From: a candidate division CSSED10-310 bacterium
GTDB taxonomy: Bacteria; CSSED10-310; JAFGJC01
NCBI GenBank assembly: GCA_016927905.1
Contig: JAFGLW010000030.1
Location: 1 to 64,000 of the forward strand
Direction of reading: 5' to 3'
DNA: 64,000 nucleotides
Within the stretch, counting starts at the first letter, position 1; each line of letters begins with the position of its first letter. The translations under genes and the position numbers were made by a program. A model generated the notes under the pieces. The model did not search any database. It saw only the letters and a program-made list of their open reading frames with translations, and was not told where the DNA came from. This document shows, piece by piece, positions 7,949 to 16,933 of the stretch.

Positions 7949-10090
7949 TCAGGAAACTCCGCCGGTCCGCTGGATCAGTCCGATGATCTCCATGGCATAA
8001 AGACTGTGAAGAATCTGATCGGCATCAGCTCCAACCCGGCTACTCACTTCGTTGGCGGGCAAAGGCTCCGCCAGTATATTCAGAATTCGCAGTTCCGTGG
8101 GTGAAAGTTTCAACCCGGACTGATTGATTTTGGCGTCCCGGTTGATTTTGATGCGGTCGTCCGGTTTGGGTAAACGCTGGGTATAATTCGACCAGTCTTC
8201 AAGTTTCCTAAGGCCGTTAATGATTGCCGCTTCCGGAGACAGATCGACCGGAACGGCGGTTTTGGACGGATTGATATCGGGGGTCAGGGTGTAGGAACCC
8301 TCTTTCCATTTGAACAGATCTTCGATCATCATTTCAGTGTGATCCCGCACCACGGAGAAAATCTGTTCGATGGTCAGATATCCGCGTTTCAGGAATTCGT
8401 TCGGCGAGTTGATCAGATCCTCGGGAATTTCCTTCAGGGAATCCTTCTGTTCGTCGTTGATCAGATTGCGCTCGTGAAGAAAACTGTCCAGGCGTTCCTC
8501 CTGGAGATTCGATTCGGCGGTTATGATCTTTCCCTTTTTCCAGTAGATCGTCTTCTTTTGATCCGAATTTTCAAATACGGTCGTTCCGGAAAAATTTCTC
8601 CGGATACACAATCGGAAAATTTCCGGTACCGGCAGAGATTCAATCTGTCCCTGACTGGGCGCCGGCGGTTCCTTTTTGGGCGGGGGTTGGGTGAGTTCCG
8701 CCGTGTCGAATTCCTGAGCGGAAGACTGGGCGGTTGTGGAAGGTCTGGGCTGGGCCGTTCCCGTATCCCCCCGGATGTGCTCGGGGGACGCCGGGATATC
8801 GGGAGTGCTTTCTTCGGATTCCGTCATGGAATCGGTAATCGACACCGTTTCGGACTCGTCATCCGTCAGTTCGGCATGAATATCGATCCTGTCGGGTTCT
8901 TCGGCGATCTTCTCGAATGAAACCAGGAGCAGTTCCTTGCATGCGAAGATGTAATTGTCGATGCCCTGAGCGATGCGATGGCAGAGTTCACGGATTTCCT
9001 TCAGGTTCCGTTTCCCGTCAATGACCTTCAACATACTGATCTCCCAGCTGGCCAGACCGTACGGGAACGCCATCTCCTCGAAGCGCGGAGTAAACTTGGG
9101 AATGGATTCCTCCGGCGGCAGTTTCATCCGGTAGTTCCACCATTTACTCAGATTCCGGATACCCTCCATGATGATATGGGGCGTGTGAATCGGTTCGAGA
9201 GCCGTTTCATTGACATAATCCGGCAGGGGAAGATTGTGCCACTGGAAGGTGCCAAGATTCCTGCTGAAAAGAGATGTTAAAAAGGAATGGATATACATGC
9301 TCTGCCACCAGCCGAAGGATTGAGCGTCCATCAGATTCGTTTCCTTGAACAGCTCCCGCAGTTCCCTCGGATCACCTCCTGGGCCGCCGGCCTGGGCGTG
9401 CGCGGCAAGAATGTCTTTGCCGGTTCCGGAACCGGCACCGTTCCGCGCCAGGAAATCTCCGAGATCGTCCTTTTTGGACAGCGATTCGGCGAAAATCACA
9501 TTCCCGTTCTCGAAATAAATGGTCCGGGTTTCCTTTTTAATGATCAGATTCAAAATCCCCGATTGCCGGTTGAAAAACAACCGGGCGAAAATAGACGCCA
9601 GTGAAAGCTCTTCCAGATCACCCTTCTCCGGTACCATCGGCACCTTGACCGCATCTTTCTTTTCGGCGGCGTCCTTGTCGACCTGAGCCAGGGATGCCGA
9701 TTCGATCGACAGATCCCGGAACGGTCTCAGGCGGGCATCCACCAGAGAAATGAGATCGACCGGGACAAACGGCATCGGCATGAAATCATCGATACCCATC
9801 TTCAGATATTCAATGCGTTCATCCTTGGGGCTCTTACCGTAGACAATCATGAGTGGAAATCTCCGGTAATGGGCGTTGTCGCGGATTTTGGTGCAGATTG
9901 CCCGGATTGTGGATCCGATCTGCCGCGCGTTCATCAGGATAACATCGACTTTGTTCGAATTGAGATGGGAGATGATGTCCTCACCCCAGGGCAGGCCGTG
10001 AAACCGGTATCCCGCCCGTCGCGCCGCAGCTTCAACCGTGCCGGCGATTTTCTGATTTTGCTCCAGTAATAATATTGATCCTCTTGCCAT
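7949..10090 (-). CDS. Pseudo-receiver protein with two DUF4388 (PatA-like) units
   Basis: Residues 1-120 fold like a response-regulator receiver, but the phospho-acceptor Asp is replaced by Asn (VILMNARQ) and the conserved Lys by Met (MPMPF), so it is probably not phosphorylated. Two copies of a unit follow, each a DUF4388 domain plus a winged-helix-like segment: GDLEELSLASIFARLFF to about residue 410, and GQIESLPVPEIFRLCI to the end. The copies share IRNLSKWWNYRMKLP and LRKLEDWSNYTQRLP. An acidic, proline-rich linker separates them. DUF4388 proteins act in two-component and gliding/heterocyst-type regulation. The ATG at 10090 has GGAG six bases upstream; an upstream TTG is not used. Confidence 0.75.
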   Translation of the reverse strand: MARGSILLLEQNQKIAGTVEAAARRAGYRFHGLPWGEDIISHLNSNKVDVILMNARQIGSTIRAICTKIRDNAHYRRFPLMIVYGKSPKDERIEYLKMGIDDFMPMPFVPVDLISLVDARLRPFRDLSIESASLAQVDKDAAEKKDAVKVPMVPEKGDLEELSLASIFARLFFNRQSGILNLIIKKETRTIYFENGNVIFAESLSKKDDLGDFLARNGAGSGTGKDILAAHAQAGGPGGDPRELRELFKETNLMDAQSFGWWQSMYIHSFLTSLFSRNLGTFQWHNLPLPDYVNETALEPIHTPHIIMEGIRNLSKWWNYRMKLPPEESIPKFTPRFEEMAFPYGLASWEISMLKVIDGKRNLKEIRELCHRIAQGIDNYIFACKELLLVSFEKIAEEPDRIDIHAELTDDESETVSITDSMTESEESTPDIPASPEHIRGDTGTAQPRPSTTAQSSAQEFDTAELTQPPPKKEPPAPSQGQIESLPVPEIFRLCIRRNFSGTTVFENSDQKKTIYWKKGKIITAESNLQEERLDSFLHERNLINDEQKDSLKEIPEDLINSPNEFLKRGYLTIEQIFSVVRDHTEMMIEDLFKWKEGSYTLTPDINPSKTAVPVDLSPEAAIINGLRKLEDWSNYTQRLPKPDDRIKINRDAKINQSGLKLSPTELRILNILAEPLPANEVSSRVGADADQILHSLYAMEIIGLIQRTGGVS

Positions 10091-10154
10091 GTTATTCTCC
10101 AAGCGTTTGAGACACCCAACTATGCCCGTATTAGAGCGAAAATCCAGACTGAAT

Positions 10155-12575
10155 TCAAGCGGGTATCTTCTTGAAGCGGAAAACCAGGATCATCGCAACC
10201 AAATACATACACGCTCCCGTCAGCAAAACGAACGAAAACCCGAGATTCATTGCCAGAATGATGGAACCAACCGATCCCAGAACCGTTGATCCGCCGTTAG
10301 CACCCCAGGCCCAGGGAATCATCCCGCTGCCGCTTTGCCGCGCAATCTTCAGACCGGTGGGGAAGGGGATGCCCATCAGGCAGGCCACAGGCGCGATCAT
10401 GCACAGGGAAATCAGGATTCTGATCGGGAGAGGATCCTGGAGCGTCGACTCGATCACCGAAGGCATGACGGCGCATTCAAGCACGATGAAGGTGGACACC
10501 AATGCCAGAATCACCGTTAAAAAATGGGATTTCCAGTAGGGCATAACCGAAGCCAGGAGACTGCCCAACCCGGAAAAAAACAGAAGACCGGAGAGCACTA
10601 CGGAGATGGAATAGATCGGGTGTCCCAGATACAGCACCAGTTTCTGCATGAATACGATTTCAACGAATATGTAGCCGATGCCGAGACAGCTGAAATATCC
10701 GATCAGGCGGGGAGCATGGGGGATACCAAGACCTCTGTTTTGAAAATGCGACAACGGCAGAAATATAAACACAAGGACCAGAAAACCGGTCTGGGCCAGC
10801 ATGGCAAGCAGCAATACCATGGCAATCGGCCAGTTAGCTCCGATCTGACCACCCGTACCCGATGAAAAGATCTGCCTGGGGAGAAATCGCCATTTGTAAT
10901 AATCGAAAAAAAACGGATTGTCGTCCGTAACCGGCTCGATGTCATACAGGTAATCGTCGTAAAATTCCCTTTCTGTTCCCTTCCTGAAAGCCTGCATGAG
11001 GGCATTGAACGGATTGTCCAGCCTGCTTCCCGGCGTATACCGGATGATGAAATCGTCCCGCTGCCGGGTATACCAGTTATACGTGGCGATCTCCTTGGCG
11101 GTCCAGGGCGTCGTTTTAAACAGCGTCGAGCAGAAATGGCTGGTCGACATCACCAGAATGTGGTTCCAGGGATCCGGGATGCCTTGCCGCCGCATCGATT
11201 CCGCCCCAACCGCCACCATTCGCAACATTTCGCGCGGCGGATCGAATACCCACCGGTTGACGGATAGAATCCCGCCCGGCTTCAGACAGCCAAAATAATC
11301 TCCAAAAGCTTCCAATGTATACAGGTAATTCTCCGATAAAACATAAGATCCCGAAGACAATCCCGACCACGTATCCACACCGGACATCTGAATGATGTCG
11401 AACTTATCCCGCGTGCGACGGGCGAAACTCCTGCCCTCCGCAACAAAAATTTCCACTCCCGGATGGTAACAGATGTTGTCGATGAAATCGGTAAACCGGT
11501 TAAGCAGCAGATCCACGATCAGCGGATTGATCTCCACCCCCACGATACGCCCGGCATTGTAGTGAAGCGCGGTCCGGACATCGTTGCCGCCACCCAGTCC
11601 GATGACCAGGACATCCGGATTCCGCTTGGTGTGGTAGGCGGATGCATACAGATCATCCTCGATCCCGCAAACGTCCTCCGGGGCCAAACCCATATTCCAC
11701 ATCCAGGTCGTGGCATCCCCGTCGATGGTGATGGCCAGATGCGGTGGATAACTGCCGTCTTCGGGCAGCCATGGCAGCATCAAACGCCGCGATGAAATCA
11801 CATCAATCCGCGATATGGGATTCCACTCGGAATAAAGCACTTCGAAATCTTCAAAACGGTCCAGATACATTCCGTACGCCTTGGAAGAAGCCGGAATCGG
11901 TTTCAAAACCGACGGGCAACACACGCCCAGACCCATCAATACGATCACCATCCCGGACGAGCCGGTTACGGCACTCCGTGAATTCGACGGAATCGAAAAA
12001 CATAAAGCGGCTAAAGCAGCCAGAACACATCCCGCCACAATACTGAGCTCTCCACCCAGCCGGCCGATGGCCATGGAAAAAAAAACGACGCCGGCAGCCG
12101 ATCCGGTCAGGTTCATAAAATACAACCCGTACGATCTGGAGGGCGAAACCGAAAATAATACGGCAACCGCCGCTCCCGCCGCGATGAACGGCACGACAAA
12201 AGCAGAATAATAACCGAACAGAAGAGTCAGCTCGGAATAACTGATCCCGGCAGGCGACAGCAGTTTAAATGTGTCCAGCCGTGCGCAAGAGATCGCCCAG
12301 AAGGCTCCCACGGTAGCGCCGGCAAAAACCAAACATGAGACCACCAGCGTTCTATAAATGTTCCGGGTGAAAACGGACGGAAATACGGCAATCAGGGTTC
12401 CCGATGCGCCGAACCCGAGCAACGCGAAGGTGACAACCAGATATGCCAGATGGTGCCATAAAGCCAATGAAAAAATACGCATCTGCACCATCTCGATATG
12501 CAGAACGGCGCTGGACAGAAGAAACAATCCGAGATAGATCCACAGGTTGGTTCGAAACGGCCGGTCCCCGGGCAT
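10155..12575 (-). CDS. Membrane-fused spermidine-synthase-like protein
   Basis: The 806-residue protein has an N-terminal block of about six membrane helices, a central soluble Rossmann domain (about residues 300-480), and a C-terminal helix block. The Rossmann domain contains the nucleotide-binding glycine loop VLVIGLGGGNDVRTALHY and the acidic VGVEINP strand end of polyamine aminopropyltransferases and SAM methyltransferases. Such fusions are widespread, but their substrate is unknown; they are often called spermidine synthase without proof. ATG 12575 follows GGGGAG by five bases, better than the upstream TTG. It is divergent from the NifS-like gene across a 210-base gap. Confidence 0.72.
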   Translation of the reverse strand: MPGDRPFRTNLWIYLGLFLLSSAVLHIEMVQMRIFSLALWHHLAYLVVTFALLGFGASGTLIAVFPSVFTRNIYRTLVVSCLVFAGATVGAFWAISCARLDTFKLLSPAGISYSELTLLFGYYSAFVVPFIAAGAAVAVLFSVSPSRSYGLYFMNLTGSAAGVVFFSMAIGRLGGELSIVAGCVLAALAALCFSIPSNSRSAVTGSSGMVIVLMGLGVCCPSVLKPIPASSKAYGMYLDRFEDFEVLYSEWNPISRIDVISSRRLMLPWLPEDGSYPPHLAITIDGDATTWMWNMGLAPEDVCGIEDDLYASAYHTKRNPDVLVIGLGGGNDVRTALHYNAGRIVGVEINPLIVDLLLNRFTDFIDNICYHPGVEIFVAEGRSFARRTRDKFDIIQMSGVDTWSGLSSGSYVLSENYLYTLEAFGDYFGCLKPGGILSVNRWVFDPPREMLRMVAVGAESMRRQGIPDPWNHILVMSTSHFCSTLFKTTPWTAKEIATYNWYTRQRDDFIIRYTPGSRLDNPFNALMQAFRKGTEREFYDDYLYDIEPVTDDNPFFFDYYKWRFLPRQIFSSGTGGQIGANWPIAMVLLLAMLAQTGFLVLVFIFLPLSHFQNRGLGIPHAPRLIGYFSCLGIGYIFVEIVFMQKLVLYLGHPIYSISVVLSGLLFFSGLGSLLASVMPYWKSHFLTVILALVSTFIVLECAVMPSVIESTLQDPLPIRILISLCMIAPVACLMGIPFPTGLKIARQSGSGMIPWAWGANGGSTVLGSVGSIILAMNLGFSFVLLTGACMYLVAMILVFRFKKIPA

Positions 12576-12668
12576 GTCCGCTCCCCAATTGCATCCAGTC
12601 AATAAAACCTGCTAAGACTATTCAAAATGACCGTCGGGGTCAAATTGACATCGGGTTTCAAAAACATA

Positions 12669-12697
12669 TTGACAAAACGGATTTAACCCGATAATAT
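12669..12697 (+). promoter_or_regulatory. Strong sigma70-type promoter for the nifS/iscU/AOR operon
   Basis: TTGACA (12669-12674) is a perfect -35 hexamer. It is followed after exactly 17 bases by TAATAT (12692-12697), a good -10. Transcription would start near 12704, leaving an untranslated leader of about 80 bases before the ATG at 12786. It is the best-matching promoter I saw in the window. Confidence 0.7.
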
Positions 12698-12785
12698 TTG
12701 TCAGGTATAGGATGCGGCAGGTGATGGCCGGCCGCGTGATACAGGCGATGGATTCGGCAACCGGGTAACAGGGAGTGTGACGGAT

Positions 12786-13967
12786 ATGGCATATCTGGAC
12801 AGAATATCGGCGACTCGAACAGCTCCGGAAATACTTGAACAGGTGATTCCGCTGCTGCGTGAACCCATCGGAAATCCGCAAAGCCCTCACCGGCTCGGAT
12901 CCCGGGCTGCCGAACTGCTGGAGACGGCCCGGTCCCGGGTGGCGATCATGATCGGGTCTGGATCGGGGGAGATCGTATTCACTTCCAGTGGCACGGAATC
13001 GGTCAACCTGGCCCTGATGGGGCTGGCGCGGGCTGCAGTGCGGAAAAGCGGCGAACGGCGCAGGCTGTTGTATTCTGCCGTGGAGCATCTGTCTGTGAAG
13101 CGGACGATGGAGTATCTGGGAAGAGAAGGATTCCAGGCCGTCGAGCTGCCGGTGGATGCCGGGGGCCGGCTGGACCGGGATGTGTACCGGGCAAACCTGG
13201 ATGATCGGGTGGCGCTGGTGTCCATCCAGATGGCGAACCCGGAGGTGGGTACGGTTCAGGATTTGGAGAACCTGGTACCGCAGGCGAAGGAAGCGGGGGC
13301 CTTGTTTCACACGGATGCGGTGGCTGCGGCCGGATGGATACCGATCGATGTGGGCGGTCTGAATGTTGATGCTCTGAGTTTGTCCGGAACCATGTTCCAT
13401 GCTCTTCCAGGCTCGGGCGCTCTCTTTCTGCGGCGGGGTGTCCCCTATCAACCGGTCGTTTTCGGTGGTATCCAGGAGCGGGGCAGGCGGCCCGGTACGG
13501 AAAACATCCCCGCCATCGTATCTCTGGGCCTGGCTGCTGAGCTTGCCGTGAGTGAGATGCCCGGTAGAATGGAGCGGGGTTTTGATCTGGCCGGGCATAT
13601 CCGGGATGGATTGAAGGGGATTGAAGCGCTGGAATTCACGGGTGATCCGGATGCCCGTATTCCAGGACACGTGTCGATGCTTGTGAAATATGTGGAAGGC
13701 GAGTCTCTGTTGTTATTGCTTTCCATGAAGGGAATCAGTGCCGCCAGCGGATCTTCCTGCACGGCCAGGGATTTGAAGATATCACCGGTTTTGACCGCCA
13801 TGGGGATCGATCATACCGATGCGCAGGGTTCTCTGGTTCTGTCCTGCGACCGGGACACGACATTCGAGGATGCGGATGCGGTCATCCGTGAATTGCCGAC
13901 CGTTATTACTCAGCTGCGGGCCATGTCGCCGATATGGAACAGGGAGCGAACCAAAGATGCGGGTTGA
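12786..13967 (+). CDS. NifS/IscS-like class V aminotransferase lacking the PLP lysine
   Basis: The 393-residue protein aligns along its whole length with cysteine desulfurases: start MAYLDRISATR (usual YLDNNATTR), TSSGTESVNLAL, SAVEH, FHTDAVAAAG (usual HTDAVQAAG), RRPGTENIP, and the active-site cysteine loop ASGSSCTA. However, the PLP-lysine block, normally SGHKFHAPKGVGAL, reads SGTMFHALPGSGAL: the lysine that forms the Schiff base is gone. Cysteine desulfurase activity by the known mechanism is therefore unlikely, although the cysteine remains. It is followed after 59 bases by an IscU scaffold gene, so a role in iron-sulfur assembly, perhaps as a partner of another desulfurase, is possible. 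The ATG at 12786 is preferred over GTG 12777 because GGGAG is 10 bases upstream. Confidence 0.8.
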   Translation: MAYLDRISATRTAPEILEQVIPLLREPIGNPQSPHRLGSRAAELLETARSRVAIMIGSGSGEIVFTSSGTESVNLALMGLARAAVRKSGERRRLLYSAVEHLSVKRTMEYLGREGFQAVELPVDAGGRLDRDVYRANLDDRVALVSIQMANPEVGTVQDLENLVPQAKEAGALFHTDAVAAAGWIPIDVGGLNVDALSLSGTMFHALPGSGALFLRRGVPYQPVVFGGIQERGRRPGTENIPAIVSLGLAAELAVSEMPGRMERGFDLAGHIRDGLKGIEALEFTGDPDARIPGHVSMLVKYVEGESLLLLLSMKGISAASGSSCTARDLKISPVLTAMGIDHTDAQGSLVLSCDRDTTFEDADAVIRELPTVITQLRAMSPIWNRERTKDAG

Positions 13968-14026
13968 TGATGCGAGCGGTTTCTGATTTGTGATATGAAT
14001 TGAATGCAGGTTCAGGAGTGAAGAAT

Positions 14027-14407
14027 ATGTATACGGAAAAAGTTATGGAACACTTCACGAATCCCCGGAACGTGGGTGAACTGGATCGGCCGGACGGGGT
14101 GGGTGAAGTGGGGAATCCGACCTGTGGAGATATGATGGTTTTCCACATCAAGGTCGATCCGGAAACGGAACGCATCATCGACATCAAGTTCAAGACATTC
14201 GGCTGCGGGGCTGCGATCGCCGTTTCCAGTATGGTCAGTGAAATGGCCAAGAACAAGACTCTGGATGAAGCGCTGCGGATCACTAATGAGATGGTCGCGG
14301 AGCAGCTGGGGGGGTTGCCTCCCCAGAAAATGCACTGTTCGAATCTTGGGGCCGATGCGCTGCATGCCGCCATCAAGAACTACCGGGAACAGCACACAAA
14401 ATCCTAG
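14027..14407 (+). CDS. iscU: IscU/NifU-like iron-sulfur cluster assembly scaffold
   Basis: This 126-residue protein matches IscU over its whole length: MYTEKVMEHFTNPRNVG, then the three conserved cluster-ligand cysteines in NPTCGDMM, FGCGAAIA and MHCSNLG, and the helical C-terminus. It lacks the extra C-terminal domain of full NifU. It builds [2Fe-2S] or [4Fe-4S] clusters on its surface for transfer to apoproteins. The ATG at 14027 has AGGAG eight bases upstream. Downstream genes encode a four-cluster ferredoxin and a tungsten/molybdenum enzyme, likely consumers of clusters. Confidence 0.92.
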   Translation: MYTEKVMEHFTNPRNVGELDRPDGVGEVGNPTCGDMMVFHIKVDPETERIIDIKFKTFGCGAAIAVSSMVSEMAKNKTLDEALRITNEMVAEQLGGLPPQKMHCSNLGADALHAAIKNYREQHTKS

Positions 14408-14429
14408 AGTCAAGCTTCGGCGCACCGGC

Positions 14430-14443
14430 ATCCCGGCCGGGAT
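14430..14443. repeat. Perfect 14-base palindrome between iscU and the ferredoxin gene
   Basis: ATCCCGGCCGGGAT is perfectly self-complementary and lies in the short gap between two genes. It has no following T run, so it is not a classic terminator. It may be an RNA hairpin or operator, or chance in GC-rich DNA. Confidence 0.3.
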
Positions 14444-14491
14444 CCGAGCTCCGGATTGAAAAATCTTCCGTGTGGAACCTATACTTACGGC

Positions 14492-14971
14492 ATGTTTTCC
14501 CGGGTGTTTGCCAATCCCGATCCCTGCACCGGGTGTCAGAATTGCATGGCCGTGTGCAGCCAGTCTCATTTCCGGAAAGCCGTGCCGATGCAGGCGGCGA
14601 TCCGCGTCGAATTAGATCCGTTTTCCGGAAGGCACACCATCGTCACCTGCCGCCAGTGTGAGGATGCTCCCTGTGCCGCTTCATGCCCTGCGGACGCCAT
14701 TTCAGTGCAGGAACCTCCCGGAGTCTGGGTGATCGACGAGCTTCGGTGCATCCGTTGCGGTGCTTGCGTGGCCGCCTGTCCGTTCGGAGCGATGATTTGG
14801 CGGGAACCGGAAGGGCAGCCCTTCAAATGCGACATGTGCGGCGGTGATCCGAAATGCGTCCGGGCCTGTCATTTCGGCGCGCTTCAGTGTGTGATTCTTG
14901 CGGAAGACGGAATAACGGGTATTCCCCCCGAGGATCTGGATGCGATGTTGGGGAGAGGGGAACCGGAGTGA
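14492..14971 (+). CDS. Polyferredoxin subunit with four [4Fe-4S] clusters (HycB/AOR-associated type)
   Basis: Sixteen cysteines in four groups can bind four [4Fe-4S] clusters: CTGCQNCMAVC, CRQCEDAPCAASC, CIRCGACVAAC and CDMCGGDPKCVRAC, with the spacing of HycB/DmsB-type electron-transfer subunits. It most likely passes electrons from the aldehyde oxidoreductase, whose gene begins inside its stop codon. The ATG at 14492 places the first cysteine cluster about 10 residues in, as in relatives; a TTG at 14456 would add 12 residues, and neither has a strong ribosome-binding site. Confidence 0.88.
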   Translation: MFSRVFANPDPCTGCQNCMAVCSQSHFRKAVPMQAAIRVELDPFSGRHTIVTCRQCEDAPCAASCPADAISVQEPPGVWVIDELRCIRCGACVAACPFGAMIWREPEGQPFKCDMCGGDPKCVRACHFGALQCVILAEDGITGIPPEDLDAMLGRGEPE

Positions 14972-16914
14972 CCGGAAAACGGGGCGGATACACCGGCGAG
15001 ATTCTCAGAGTTGATTTGACGCGCGGTGCGTTTTCGATTGACAGCACCTGGGATTATCTCCCGGATTGGATTGGCGGGCGGGGGATTGCGGCGGTGGTGG
15101 CGTGGCGGGAGATACACCGGGGGATGGGCGCTTTCGACCCGGAAGCTCCGCTGATCCTGATGACAGGTCCCCTGACCGGCACCATGGCCCCTTTCTCGGG
15201 TCGCACCACGCTGTGCGGTCTTGCGCCACAGGGATATCCCCGGGAATGGTATACCCGGTCCTCGTTCGGCGGGCATTTCGGCCCGGAATTGAAATATTCC
15301 GGGTACGACGGTCTGATCATCACCGGCCGGTCCAAAATCCCGGTCATGCTGGTCATCGATAACGGGAAATACCGCCTTGAAGATGCATCCCGGCTTTGGG
15401 GACACGGCATCATCGAAACCCAGAAGACGATACGGAACAGTTACGGCAGCCGGTGGCGTGTGTTTGCAATCGGTCCGGCAGGTGAAAATCTGGTCCGGAT
15501 CGCCGTGGCGGCAACGGAAACGGAATCTGCGTCCGGGCAGGGTGGATTCGGGGCGGTGATGGGGTCGAAACGGCTGAAGGCCATTACGGTCCGCGGGATG
15601 AAACCAGTGAATATCGCGGATCCGGTCCGATTTGAAACCGTATGCAGCTGGATCGGTGAGGAAGCGCACGCGTCGCACGGATGGCCCCATACTCCCAGAC
15701 TGGATCCGGAGCTTGTCCACAGATACGGGCAGCGTTTTCAGGCCTGTACCCAGGGGTGTCCCATCCGCTGTTACGATGCCCGGTTCTATACACGGGTTCC
15801 CAGCAAGCTGTGCCCCGGCAGAATTCTGTCGGGCCAGATCGACTGTATAGCGGGATTATTTCCGGGTGTATGCGGGACATTTTACGACTGGAATCTGGGA
15901 TTCGAAGCCGGGTTCGAGATCGCCCAGTTGACCAATGACGAAGGGATCAACCATTGGGAACTCCTGGTCGGAATAATTCCATGGCTTCGTTTTCTGAAAC
16001 AGGACGGCGTGACCGATCGATTCGACGGATGCATGATCGAGCCTGACAACATACGGTTCTGGGAGACGCTCGTTCTGGGTATCAGCCGGCGAACCGGCGA
16101 AATGGGAAACGCTCTGGCCGAAGGAACGCTCCGGGCAGTCGACCGGCTGGGATTTGGAAAGGAAAGAGCGGAACTGCTTTTTCCGGCATGGGGTTATGCC
16201 GGGCATTGGGATGGTCACGGGGATCGCATCAACAGGATATTTTTTCCGTTCTGGCTGGTTTCAGCGCTGCAGTGGGCGATGGACACCCGGGATCCCATTT
16301 CCAGCGGTCACGGTTACGTTCAGAACATCATGGGCTGGTGCCGGGAACATTCCCCGGTTCACGGCCTGGACTGGGATGTCATCCGGTCGATCGGAGCCCG
16401 GGTATACGGATCACCCGAATCGGTTGACCCGCTGGGTGGGTATTCTGGGAAGGCGTTTCCGGCATACTGGCACGGGCACCGATCCGTGGCCAAGGACAGT
16501 CTTCCCGTGGATGATCAGGTCTTCCCCAGGATATTTTCGACCCGGACTTCGGATCATTATGCCAGGGCGGGAGATATCGATGGGCCGATGTTCGAGTATG
16601 AGATGTTCAGAGCTGCAACCGGTTCGGAATGGACCGCAGCGGAGTATGAATTCAATCTGGAGCGGATTCTGCAACTGGAACGGATGCTGCTGGTGAGGAA
16701 TTTCGATCGATCGCGGGTGGATGATGAAACAGTGATATCCTATTTCGAACAACCTGAAACCAGGATCAATCCTTACATCGGTGAGCCGGTCGGGATGAAT
16801 GGCGATCGTTTTCGAAAGGTTATGGATGAATATTACAGGCTCAGAGGTTGGAACTGCCGGGACGGCAGGCCGTTGCCCGAAACGCGTGTGAAGTTCGGAC
16901 TAGAAAATGTGTGA
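14968..16914 (+). CDS. Aldehyde ferredoxin oxidoreductase family protein
   Basis: The 648-residue protein shows the family N-terminus GGYTGEILRVDLT, the pterin-binding signatures GGRGIAA and MTGPLTGTMAPFSGRT, and GGHFGPELKYSGYDGLIITG. These enzymes hold a tungsten or molybdenum bis-pterin cofactor and a [4Fe-4S] cluster and oxidise aldehydes to acids. Three cluster ligands are visible as ACTQGCPIRC (spacing Cx3Cx3C). The region that usually carries the fourth cysteine (pattern SLxLCDxVFP) reads SLPVDDQVFP, with Asp in its place. The GTG at 14968 overlaps the ferredoxin stop (GTGA) and follows CCGGAG. Substrate is unknown. Confidence 0.88.
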   Translation: MTGKRGGYTGEILRVDLTRGAFSIDSTWDYLPDWIGGRGIAAVVAWREIHRGMGAFDPEAPLILMTGPLTGTMAPFSGRTTLCGLAPQGYPREWYTRSSFGGHFGPELKYSGYDGLIITGRSKIPVMLVIDNGKYRLEDASRLWGHGIIETQKTIRNSYGSRWRVFAIGPAGENLVRIAVAATETESASGQGGFGAVMGSKRLKAITVRGMKPVNIADPVRFETVCSWIGEEAHASHGWPHTPRLDPELVHRYGQRFQACTQGCPIRCYDARFYTRVPSKLCPGRILSGQIDCIAGLFPGVCGTFYDWNLGFEAGFEIAQLTNDEGINHWELLVGIIPWLRFLKQDGVTDRFDGCMIEPDNIRFWETLVLGISRRTGEMGNALAEGTLRAVDRLGFGKERAELLFPAWGYAGHWDGHGDRINRIFFPFWLVSALQWAMDTRDPISSGHGYVQNIMGWCREHSPVHGLDWDVIRSIGARVYGSPESVDPLGGYSGKAFPAYWHGHRSVAKDSLPVDDQVFPRIFSTRTSDHYARAGDIDGPMFEYEMFRAATGSEWTAAEYEFNLERILQLERMLLVRNFDRSRVDDETVISYFEQPETRINPYIGEPVGMNGDRFRKVMDEYYRLRGWNCRDGRPLPETRVKFGLENV

Positions 16915-16933
16915 ATCGACCGGCGGAGGAGAT

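Noticed and set aside
12575-12643. Minus-strand promoter for the spermidine-synthase-like gene (TTGACC-17-TAGTCT)
   Set aside because: The -10 matches the consensus at only three positions; too weak to annotate.
12618-13670. Long minus-strand open frame opposite the NifS-like gene
   Set aside because: It is antisense to a clear NifS-family protein, low in hydrophobic order and rich in Arg/Pro/His; a shadow frame of GC-rich coding DNA.
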